64,000 nt of DNA from assembly GCA_037043455.1 (NCBI GenBank), contig JAWPHD010002630.1, forward strand, positions 62,001 through 126,000, in the 5' to 3' direction. The translations under genes were made by a program, and so were the position numbers. Within the stretch, counting starts at the first letter, position 1, and every line of letters begins with the position of its first letter. The stretch is from Cyrtodaria siliqua (Eukaryota > Mollusca > Bivalvia > Adapedonta > Hiatellidae). Shown here in pieces: positions 11,742 to 19,563 of the stretch. The notes beneath the pieces were generated by a model. That model saw nothing but the letters and a program-made list of their open reading frames with translations, made no database searches and was not told the origin of the DNA.

Positions 11742-12387
11742 ATGGAAATTCCTAACTATGATATGAAGACAGACAACGGTAATTTCAAGCAGATATGGAA
11801 CTTCATGCCAGACTGTTGTTTTTAGGATGCTTATATGCGGTAATTCAGGATCTGGCAAGACAAACACGTTAGTTCACATGTTGCTGAAACCTTTAGTTTA
11901 CTATGAGAAGATTTATTTGTTTGCTAAAAACTTGGAACAGTCAAAGAACCAGGTCTTGTCGCAAAAACTTGAAAAGATAGCAAAAAATAATAAAATTCCA
12001 GTCGAAGATATACTGGATGTTCGAATGATCAAGTTATCCCTGTGAATGATTTGCATTCTGATGCTCAAAAAATTGCTATTTTTGATGATTATGTTTGCGA
12101 GCGTAACCAAAATGATATTGTCAATTATTCATCCAAGGTAGACATAAGAATTGTTGCGTGATTTACTTGTCACAATCTTATAACAAAACTCCCAAAGATA
12201 TTCGTTTGAACTGTTCTCATTATATTTTCTTCACAACACCAGTTAATCATGAGCTTGGTATGCTTTCCAACGAACAAGGTGTAAGCAAAGAGCAGTACAG
12301 AAAAGCAACCGACAAACAGTACGATGTTCTGTGAATTTTGATCGTCCTATGAAGTTAGTAAAGCGTAACTTCAACGGTGAAATTTAA
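11742..12387 (+). pseudogene. Polinton packaging ATPase (FtsK/HerA type), broken
   Basis: In Polintons and related viruses this ATPase is thought to pump the genome into the capsid. The Walker A box GNSGSGKT is at 11839-11862, and a hydrophobic Walker B strand ending in two aspartates (IAIFDD) is at 12072-12089. The ATG at 11742 follows an AT-rich stretch and begins a frame that matches the expected short N-terminus. Breaks: a frame change in a T-run just before the Walker A box (near 11820), another near 12040 between the Walker boxes, an in-frame stop near 12163 and a further shift near 12330. The total length of about 215 codons fits a Polinton ATPase. It is the first rightward gene, 60 bp from the divergent gene start, leaving room for a two-way promoter. 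Confidence 0.85.
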
Positions 12388-12391
12388 TCTA
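12383..12391 (+). promoter_or_regulatory. TTTAATCTA motif before the small gene
   Basis: TTTAATCTA lies 14 bp before the ATG at 12406 and is followed by a TATATA-rich stretch. Similar motifs stand before five other genes of this element. Confidence 0.5.
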
Positions 12392-12405
12392 TTATATATT
12401 ATATA

Positions 12406-12593
12406 ATGGGGCTTATTAATGATCTTGGCGAGAAAGTTATTACTGGCAGTGTTAATATTACAAATTTTGGTATTGTGCTGTCTGAGTACCCCAAAAAATA
12501 AAATTGGTTAATTATCTTCACAAGGGTAAAAAACAGAAAAATGTTTTGAGAAGTGATCTTGCGGTAGCAAGCATAATTCACTACCGCTCATGA
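12406..12593 (+). pseudogene. Small Polinton protein, unknown, one frameshift
   Basis: A small gene of about 62 codons between the ATPase and the fibre-like gene. It starts MGLINDLGEKVITGSVNITN and stops early at a TAA inside an A-run near 12500. The next frame continues to a basic C-terminus (HKGKKQKN...) and ends with a TGA at 12591-12593 that overlaps the next ATG as ATGA. I do not recognise the product. It has no membrane segment or known motif. An alternative is that it is the N-terminal part of the next gene. Confidence 0.45.
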
Positions 12594-13894
12594 ACAGTCT
12601 CAATCAAACCGAGACTGCAATATTTCGTATATGTCGTTTTCGGCCGTTTCCAAAGGTCCATTTTATCATACTCCTTTTTGATATGGATAAAAATAGAATT
12701 ACCAATGTTGGCAATCCAGAAAAAGCAGATGATGTAGCAACAAGGCAAAGAAGAATAAGTTATTCTCAAAGAAGAATAACAAAAATCATACGTGATTATA
12801 GTATTGATAAAATTCCAGACATGATGAACAATTTAACAATATGTGTTGATGACAAAATAAGTCTGATACAAAAGCAATGTTAGACAAACCGTGAGAAAAT
12901 GATTGAAATTCAAAATGGCTTGAAAGATGAAATAAAACTTCTGGGTGATACACAAATGAGAACTGCTTTTACTACCGAAATAACTGAAATTAAAATATCA
13001 AATGAACAGTTAAACACTAACGTTGACGATATCAACAAATAGTTTGAGGACATCAAAATGAAAATGGTTGACGGTAAGTCGCTGGAGACTGCTGTGAACA
13101 ACGTGGTTAATAAAGCTGCCCAGGATGGAAAAAACAAAGCTTTTGATAATGAAATAACTCTTCTCAAAGGTGCATTAGAACAGTATTATATAAAATTAAA
13201 TGTGAAAATGGTTGACAAAAATGAACACTTGACTGCTATTTCTGGTGTTTCCAGACAAATGATAGCTGCTCAGGGTGATAGGAGCAAAGCTTTTGACGGC
13301 GAAATAGTTTTATTGAAACAGTTTAATCAAAGATCTGATTCGTCACACAGCAATTTTTGGTATAATTGATGAGTTGAAAGCAAAAGTGGACTATGCAAGT
13401 CGGATTATAATGTTTGAAGCAACAATAGACGGAATTAGCGTTATACAAGATACATTTGTAGACTCCCGTGGTGGGGTGAGAACACATTTTGTATCACATC
13501 CACACAAAAAACACTTGAAATAACTAATCTTAAATATTTTCTCGATGCGTTTACTTTTATAACCAGTCCATTTATAAAAAGTAAAGAATATTTTTCCATG
13601 GATGCTGTTGTTGCTGGACTAATTGTTGAGTAATCTGGAGGTTATGTATTTGAAATAGACTTTACTTATACAGGAGGGGACGCAATACATGTTCTTCTTA
13701 ATAATACGGCAGAACAAAAAACGTTATTATATCCAGCAATAGAAGAAAACGGCAAACCAACGCTAAAAGATGCATTCAAATTATATCTCACAAAAAATAG
13801 GGCATTAATTTTCAGTCCAATTATAAAAAGTAACACTATTCAAGTTTTTAATTTTGAAAAATCGAGTTTTAAGCTGTATTATAAAGGTGATTAA
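12590..13894 (+). pseudogene. Fibre-like coiled-coil protein of the Polinton, broken
   Basis: The frame opens at 12590, overlapping the previous stop. A second ATG at 12683 is the more natural start, because it begins DKNRITNVGNPEKADDVATR, a signature resembling the N-terminus of phage tail-fibre and adhesin proteins (ITN.G.P...DA.TK). The middle (about 12800-13420) has two repeats of a GKSLETAVNNV/GDRSKAFDGEI type and is predicted by eye to be coiled coil, which would fit a trimeric stalk. The C-terminal third, from about 13500, is rich in beta-type residues and may be a globular head. Breaks: in-frame stops at 12881, 13040 and near 13632, and frame changes near 13350 and 13475. A role in attachment is an inference from architecture, not homology that I could test. 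Confidence 0.6.
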
Positions 13895-13903
13895 TTTTAT
13901 CTA
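13895..13903 (+). promoter_or_regulatory. TTTTATCTA motif before the minor capsid gene
   Basis: TTTTATCTA lies 12 bp before the ATG at 13916. It is followed by a TA-rich run and sits immediately after the previous stop codon. Confidence 0.5.
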
Positions 13904-13915
13904 CTAATATATATA

Positions 13916-14670
13916 ATGGAACAAACAATTGTATTATTATCAGAAAGAGCTTCAATAATTAATAGATCAAATACACCGAGTAATTTTACAATTGTATTTG
14001 ATAGACCATTGATATTGGGCTAGAACAAACAGTATGGTATTGGACTCGATAAGATTAATTCTATGACTTACTCATGGTATAATATTAGTGAGGATTTTAA
14101 TAACAACGTGATAAGGTATTACAATGGAAAAGATAAAGATCCAAAAGCAGTTATTTTTACAAATGGAAATTACAGTTATGCTGATATCGATTATTATATA
14201 AAAGAAACATTGACTGTAAATGGTGATTTACCTGATGACTCACCTGTCCCAATAAGAATTGAATTTGATTTATCAAGTTTCAAATGTTTAGTTACCATTC
14301 ATAATAATTTTATACTTGATTTAAGAGAATCAAACTTTCACACCTTGATTGGGTTTGGCAAAGATGCAGTTATTAGAGAAACCAAATTTGGGACAGTAGT
14401 ACCAAACATAACAAATTCTATTGACACTGTGATTTGATAAGTAATTCTATTGTTGATGGATCATATGGGGATGTTATTAATGATATAAGTACAGCCGACC
14501 TTACGGGGTCATATCCTTTCAGAGATGAACCGATAAGAGTTGGGTTCTGTGGAGTAAACAAAACGATCATTAACAGTATTAATATTTACATAACCGATTT
14601 CTCCGGTAAAATTATTAATCTCAACGGAGTTCATACGTCATTTTGATTTGTTTTGAAAGAAAAAATGTAA
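13916..14670 (+). pseudogene. Minor capsid (penton-like) candidate, broken
   Basis: About 250 codons. The N-terminal half has the pattern common in Polinton minor capsid proteins: a short strand-rich start (SNFTIVFDRPL), then KYGIGL-like and SWYNISEDFNNN segments, and a GNYSYADIDYYI motif. The family is thought to form a single jelly-roll penton at capsid vertices. Breaks: an in-frame TAG near 14021, a frame change near 14434, and a TGA at 14644 after which the frame runs a few codons to TAA at 14668. The start at 13916 is supported by the upstream TATCTA motif. The capsid role is inferred from resemblance and from its place upstream of the major capsid gene. Confidence 0.6.
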
Positions 14671-14690
14671 TACAAGTTGAGTAACTTACG

Positions 14691-14699
14691 TTTTATCTA
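14691..14699 (+). promoter_or_regulatory. TTTTATCTA motif before the 133-aa gene
   Basis: TTTTATCTA ends 11 bp before the ATG at 14711, the same layout as at the other starts of this element. Confidence 0.5.
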
Positions 14700-14710
14700 A
14701 CATATGTTGT

Positions 14711-15112
14711 ATGACGCGATTAAAAAAAGTTTATGATACTAGTATGGGAACCTATACTGAAGTTGATCGATTAACTGGAGCTGGCAAATTTGACATTTTT
14801 TCAAAAGTTAGACCAAAAATATTTAGTGAGTCTGCAAAAACAGCAGACAAGAAATCATTAGAAACTGCTGGAAAACAAATCATAGAGAGTGGTTCTAAAA
14901 AACTTGGAGATGAAGTAGGTAAAATGACTGCTGATAAATTAGTTTCAGTTATTAAACCTAAACCAAAAGGTGAGATAATGTTAAAAGAACTTACAAAAGC
15001 TGCCACAAAAGATGTTGTGGCTGATAATATAATTGAAGAAGATGTAAATGCAAAAATTAACAGATTGCTATCCGGAAGAGGAATTCATGCAAGAATTAAA
15101 CGATTAATTTAA
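14711..15112 (+). CDS. Intact 133-aa basic Polinton protein, unknown
   Basis: The only unbroken gene in the element. The protein is lysine-rich and helix-prone, with motifs SMGTYTEVDRLTGAGKF near the start, a KKSLETAGKQI segment around residue 55 and a basic tail ending RGIHARIKRLI. There is no signal peptide or membrane helix. Its place between the minor and major capsid genes, and its charge, suggest a virion or DNA-associated protein, but I do not recognise a named family. The start at 14711 follows a TATCTA motif by 11 bp. The next such motif overlaps its stop codon, as expected for tightly packed genes. Survival of the frame may be chance given its short length. Confidence 0.65.
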   Translation: MTRLKKVYDTSMGTYTEVDRLTGAGKFDIFSKVRPKIFSESAKTADKKSLETAGKQIIESGSKKLGDEVGKMTADKLVSVIKPKPKGEIMLKELTKAATKDVVADNIIEEDVNAKINRLLSGRGIHARIKRLI

Positions 15113-15116
15113 TCTA
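15108..15116 (+). promoter_or_regulatory. TTTAATCTA motif before the major capsid gene
   Basis: TTTAATCTA begins within the last codons of the upstream gene and ends 17 bp before the ATG at 15134. AT-rich sequence lies between. Confidence 0.5.
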
Positions 15117-15133
15117 ATTACTAGTATACATAG

Positions 15134-16652
15134 ATGTTTCGAAGTGATTGAATTGAATTGGATTTTATAGTCGCACCAACAGCTAAGGTCATATGGCGAC
15201 TTTCCAGCTTCCACTGGTGGAGGAAGACCCCAGGCGCCCCTCCGAGCAATTTTCGTGCACGGGCGGGCACCTGGGTAGAACCACCGACGTTCCGTCAACC
15301 AGCTGGATAGCTTCCTCACATAAAGATTCCTAGGCTCCTGAGGGATCGAACCTACAGCGGTGAGGGGCAAGTGATTGCAAGTCAGAGACTCTAGTTTCGA
15401 AGTGATAAATATAATACTAGATATGAACATGTACCTGTTCAGTTAGATACCCCCATAACACAACCAGGAGATGCTACTAGATAAATGAAAATTTGTTATC
15501 AATTTACGTTAAATGACAGAAGTTCTTACTTTGATTGGTATAACGCATATTTTGAAATCAGTTTTCGAGTAAACAAGCTTGCTGGTGGAGCTGATTTTGT
15601 AGACGCTGATGTAATTTCTCTAATTAATGATGCAGCTTCATTGATTGATCAAATGCAGGTAAAGCAAAATGGAAAAACAGTTTATGATGGAAATAATCTT
15701 CATAGATTTGTCAACGTTAAAAGTTTGCTTGAAATGTCTGACGATTATGCAAAAACAACCGGAACAAATGAACTTTTATTTGGATAATACGACTGTGGCA
15801 GAATCTCGAGTTGCTCAAGCTGATTATAATTTAGAATGTGCAGCTCGCCATGCTTTAATCATCACTAATAAAAAAGTTTAATCTATAATTCCATTAAACA
15901 AATATCCCTTCTTTGAAGGTTTGGAAACAAACATGCTGCCTCCAGGTCAAATTCAGATTAGCTTGCAACTGGCGTCTGATGATGTGCTAATTTTTACAGC
16001 TGCTGGTGATGATGGCCGGGTGGTAATTAATAAATTAGTTTTGTGGATACCTAAAATGATATTTAACTCAGAATGTTTGGCTTATGTTATGTCAAATCAC
16101 ATGACATCAACAAGATGGACTTATCTTAGTGAAATGATACAAGAAAGCGGAAGTACCCAAGCAGTCGAATATGTATTTAGAATAACAGCTGGTGTTAAAA
16201 ATCCAAAACATGTTTTTGCGTGTTTGCAAAGGGCAAACAAGAGTTCTTCTCAAACACAAAATCCTCATCTTTTTGGATACTTTTAAGCTCAATGACGTTA
16301 ATGCTAATTGCTATTTACAATTAGCGAGATTGGAAGTTGGAAACGGTGTATATTATGCAGAAACTGATACAGCCATGATTATATTATAAGAATATTCAGA
16401 GATGTTATTACTTATTTTTACAAACAAAATGATAAAAACACTGGAACTTTACTCAATGTGGGTAATTTTAAAAATCTCTTCGGAATGATATATTTTTATT
16501 TAAGTTACAAAGGAAATGAGGTCAGTATGGATCCAAAACAACTAAGTTTGAGATATAAATTAAATACCCTTCCTACCGATAGATATAATGTTTATGCCCT
16601 GGTTCTCTATGAAGAAAATGTAGTTATTGATACTGTCGGAAATGATTGGTAA
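15134..16652 (+). pseudogene. Polinton major capsid protein, broken and SINE-disrupted
   Basis: Forms the double jelly-roll capsomer in Polintons and related viruses. The ATG at 15134 is followed by only a few codons before a 258-bp SINE insertion. Coding resumes after 15406. Recognisable segments are SSYFDWYNAYFEISF near 15520 (a hallmark of the first jelly roll), a DQMQVKQNGKTVYD strand, a PPGQIQISLQL segment near 15940 and a late strand RYKLNTLPTDRYNVYALVLY near 16550. Besides the SINE there is an in-frame stop near 15482, frame changes near 15785 and 16280, and stops near 15881 and 16389. Without the SINE the gene would be about 415 codons, on the short side for the family. The upstream motif and downstream spacing (25 bp to the next ATG) fit an operon-like capsid cluster. 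Confidence 0.8.
15136..15406 (-). mobile_element. tRNA-derived SINE inside the capsid gene
   Basis: The insertion is bounded by perfect 13-bp target duplications GTTTCGAAGTGAT at 15136-15148 and 15394-15406. Read on the minus strand it begins with a tRNA-like head containing a B box of the GGTTCGATCC type (minus strand of 15343-15352). It has a body with AGCTGG and GGTGGTTCTACCCAGG segments and ends in a short ATTCA-repeat tail next to the left duplication. The body resembles molluscan V-SINE families such as RUDI as I recall them; this was not verified. The insertion is younger than the Polinton, because it splits the capsid gene within codons 1 to 5. Confidence 0.85.
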
Positions 16653-16655
16653 TAG

Positions 16656-16664
16656 TTTAATCTA
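16656..16664 (+). promoter_or_regulatory. TTTAATCTA motif before the protein VI-like gene
   Basis: TTTAATCTA ends 13 bp before the ATG at 16678, followed by a TATATATA run. Confidence 0.5.
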
Positions 16665-16677
16665 ACTTATAATATAT

Positions 16678-17282
16678 ATGACTTACGTAAAATATTCGAT
16701 AGATTTGACAGATGGCCAGAAACGAAGTCTGGCAAAAGCATATGAAAACAAAAGTGAATTAACGCTCAGGCTGAAGAATAATCAACTAACTGGGGATTTT
16801 CCTTTGTTGTTGACAGCTACTCAGATTGACAATATTAGCAAAGCTAAATCCAACGGATATGGATTGGATGTGAATATATCAAAATCGCAGATGAGATTTG
16901 AAAGTATTAGCACCACTAGCCACAGGAGCACTGAGTGGCTTAGCAATTACTGGAATTGGCAAACTATTTGGAAATGGGATGGTACCTATTCCTAGCGGCA
17001 AAAAACAAGCACTTCTTGGATCAAGTAAATTAACACTTGCGCATAGAAACAAGATAATAAAGTCAAAAGGTTGCTGCCCTATGAAAGTGACAAGACATCA
17101 ACAACAAGACGGGAGATTTCTTGGACTTCTTGCATCATTAGGGATTCCTTTAATTGGATCTCTTATTAGCGGCTTGACAGGAAAAGGTTTGCAAGTGGGT
17201 AGAAAAGGAAAAGGCCAAAGGTTTACAAGTAGATTCACAATTTAGACCATATAGAAGTATCCCATTCGTAAAAAAAAGTTAA
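16678..17282 (+). pseudogene. Protein VI-like hydrophobic Polinton protein, broken
   Basis: A type of protein very common next to the capsid gene of Polintons. The N-terminal part has KYSIDLTDGQKRSLAKAYEN, then an LRLKNNQLTG strand and a repeated TATQID/KSQMR pattern. A central hydrophobic, glycine- and alanine-rich segment (LAPLATGALSGLAITGIG) starts near 16905. A second hydrophobic stretch near 17120 (LGLLASLGIPLIGSLISGL) precedes a basic tail. These features resemble membrane-active or core minor virion proteins such as adenovirus VI or X; that role is inferred. Breaks: a frame change near 16890 and another near 17230. After the second, an in-frame tail with PYRSIPF runs to the TAA at 17280. 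Confidence 0.65.
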
Positions 17283-17287
17283 TTTTC

Positions 17288-17697
17288 AAAAACGAGCCTA
17301 TTTCTTACTTAGTCATATTAAAGTGGGTTTAGGCAGTTAGACATTAAAAAAATTTAGTGGAGTGTTTAGCAAGAACAAATTACCAACAACACAAAATAAA
17401 CTGGAATGTGGTATTATTAATCTTGATGATTATACTGGACCCGGTACACACTGGAGTTGCTACTGTAATGAGTATTATTTTGATCCGTTTGGCTTGAGTC
17501 CATCAAAAGAAGTTTTAACGTACATACCCAAGACACAATACAACACCATCCAGTATCAAGATAAAACAAGTGTCTTGTGTGGATATTTCTGTCTGTACTT
17601 TGTTAAAAGGTTGCAAGAAGGAAACAGTATGTTCTATATTCTTTATAAAATATTAAAACCTTACAAACCTATTTTTAAAAAACAAAGTTTAGTCTAA
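17288..17697 (+). pseudogene. Adenain-type cysteine protease, start degraded
   Basis: Processes capsid precursors in adenoviruses and, by analogy, in Polintons. The catalytic His lies in GTHW (codon 17449-17451), the Asp in YYFDPFG (codon 17482) and the Cys in LCGYFC (codon 17578). Together with CGIINLDDYTGPGTH they identify the C5-like family. The core from 17362 to the stop at 17697 is unbroken. The N-terminal 25 or so codons are in another frame with stops near 17336 and 17350, and no ATG remains at the expected start near 17288, so the gene is dead. It lies directly after the protein VI-like gene. Confidence 0.85.
17688..17696 (+). promoter_or_regulatory. TTTAGTCTA motif before the phospholipase gene
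   Basis: TTTAGTCTA ends 14 bp before the ATG at 17711 and overlaps the protease stop region. It is a one-base variant of the TTTAATCTA motif. Confidence 0.5.
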
Positions 17698-17710
17698 TCA
17701 TATATTATAT

Positions 17711-18158
17711 ATGAGTTACTGCGTGAAAGAAAAGATAATTATTGAAAAGGTTAATTCTCATTATATTTTAACAAAAATGCGCTTCTTGTGGTATTACTAA
17801 AACGCAATTTGTTAAAAGTACACAAGGTGGAAACATTGATATCCATAAAGCTTTGCTTACTTTGCTATCCAAAAAGAGGCTAACAATTTCTGGTTATAAA
17901 TATTACGGTCCTGGTAATCCACTTGACAGTAACTGAATTAGATGCTATTTGTAAAGATCATGATTACTATTATGAAGAAAGTCCTAGTAATAAATCAATA
18001 TGTGATAAAAAAACATGCTGGCTGGTTTGAAAACGAGCAAATTCAAATCTCTTGGAGAAAAGGTCACTAAGAACTTGATAGTCAAGCCTGTAATTAGCGC
18101 AATATATAAACTAGGACTTGGACAGCCCAAAACAAGAACAGGCGTTGAGATGGACTGA
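17711..18158 (+). pseudogene. Phospholipase A2-domain protein of the Polinton, broken
   Basis: About 148 codons. The calcium-loop signature YYGPGNPLD is at 17901-17927 and the catalytic His-Asp pair in CKDHDYYYEE at about 17959. This is the parvovirus VP1-type phospholipase A2, which in parvoviruses helps the particle escape from endosomes and which occurs in many Polintons. A hydrophobic and basic C-terminal region follows (VIKPVISAIYKLGLGQ type). Breaks: frame changes near 17780, between the two signatures near 17928, and near 18011. The ATG at 17711 is supported by the upstream motif. The 3' end overlaps the integrase reading frame by about 40 bp. Confidence 0.8.
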
Positions 18159-18490
18159 TAAGCTAGCCGATGAACTTCATAAACCTATACGAAAAAAGTT
18201 CACTCAACACCTGTTGGATTGTTAATGAAATAGATAAAATATGGTCGGCTGATTTGGTTGATATGCAATCGTTTTCAAAATAAAATAAAAGTGTTAAATA
18301 CTTGCTTACTGTTATTGATGTGTTTAATAAATTCGCTTGGGTCATGCCAGTTCCAAATAAAATTGGTACAGAAATTATCAAAACTTTCCAAAAGAGTATA
18401 AGTACAGGAAGACAATGTAAACTGCTCTGGGTTGATCAGGGTGTGGAGTTTTATAACAAAACATTTAACCAATTTCTTGATGATAATAAT
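18118..18490 (+). pseudogene. Polinton DDE integrase, 5' fragment only
   Basis: Retroviral-type integrase that inserts Polintons. The frame is open from a TTG at 18118, where an ATG is expected. ELHKPIRKKF is recognisable near 18170. The first catalytic Asp lies in SADLVDM (codon 18251) and the second in WVDQGVEFYN (codon 18434), 61 codons apart, as in DDE integrases. The third residue, Glu, is missing because a 25-bp satellite replaces the rest of the gene after 18490. Breaks: a stop near 18222, a frame change before 18240 and a TAA near 18281. The terminal 66 bases (18425-18490) recur seven times in the satellite downstream. Confidence 0.85.
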
Positions 18491-19497
18491 AGTAATACAA
18501 GACCTGGAAGCTTCTGTAATACAATACTCTGGAAGCTTCTGTAGTACAAGCCTCTGGAAGCTTTTGTAGTACAAGACTCTGGAAGCTTCTGTAATAGATG
18601 ACCCTGGAAGTTTATGTAATACAAGACCCTGGAAGCTTCTGTAATAAAAGACCAAGGAAGCTTCTGTATTACAAGACCCTGGACGTTTCTGTAATACAAG
18701 ACCCTGGAAGCTTCTGTAATACAAGACCCTGGAAGTTTCTGTAATACAGTATCTTGGAAGCTTCTGTAGTACAAGACTCTGGAAGCCTCTGTAATACAAG
18801 ACTCTGGAAACGTCTGTAATAGAAGACTCTGGAAGCTTCTGTAATACAGGACCCTGGAAGTTTCTGTTATCAAGACTCTGGAAGCTTCTGTATTACAAGA
18901 CTCTGGAAGCTTCTGTAATACAAGACACTGGAAGCTTCTGTAGTACAAGACCCTGGAAGCTTCTGTAGAACAAGACCCTGGAAGCTTCTGTAATACAAGA
19001 CACTGGAAGCTTCTAAAGTACAATACTCTGGAAGCTTCTGTAGTACAATAATCTGGAAGCTTCTGTAGTACAAGACTCTGGAAGCTTCTGTAATACAAGA
19101 CCCTGGAACCCTGGAAGCTTCTGTAGTATAACACACTGGAAGCTTTTGTTGTACAAGACTCCGGAAGTCTCTGTAATACAAGACCCTGGAAGCTTCTGTA
19201 ATACAAGACCCTGGAAGATTCTGTAGTACACGACTCTGGAAGCTTCTGTAGTACAAGACTCTGGAAGCTTCTGTAATACAAGACTCTGGAAGCTTCTGTA
19301 ATACAAGACTCTGGAAGCTTCTGTAATGCTTCTGTAATACAATACCCTGGAAGCTTCTGTAGTACAATACTCTGGAAGCTTCTGTAGTACAAGACTGGAA
19401 GCTACTGTAATAGATGACCCTGGAAGCTTCTGTAATACAAAACTCTGGAAGCTTGTGTAATTCAAGACTCTGGAAGCTTCTGTAATACAATACCCTG

Positions 19498-19563
19498 CTC
19501 TGGGTTGATCAGGGTGTGGAGTATTATAACAAAACATTTAACCAATTTCTTGATGATAATAAT
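19498..19563 (+). repeat. Integrase shard copy 2 in satellite
   Basis: 66 bp matching 18425-18490, beginning CTCTGGGTTGATCAGG. It carries the variant GTGGAGTATTA. The left junction is array sequence ending ACCCTG; the right side continues as a 24-bp unit, GACCTGGAAG. Confidence 0.93.

Larger units (their letters stand above)
10214..18490 (+). mobile_element. Decayed Polinton/Maverick, right end missing
   Basis: A large virus-like DNA transposon identified by its gene set: FtsK/HerA-type packaging ATPase, double jelly-roll major capsid protein, minor capsid candidate, adenain-type protease, parvovirus-type phospholipase A2 domain, protein VI-like hydrophobic protein and a retroviral-type integrase. 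One gene runs leftward (10589-11681) and the rest run rightward. Nearly all carry frameshifts or stops, so the copy is old and cannot make virions. The left end begins with AGTAGTATAG and a foldback. The right part is absent: the integrase is cut off at 18490 where a 25-bp satellite starts, and no family B DNA polymerase or right terminal repeat is seen. Compact intergenic gaps of 15-60 bp and a shared TCTA-type motif before several starts support a single transcription system. Confidence 0.9.
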
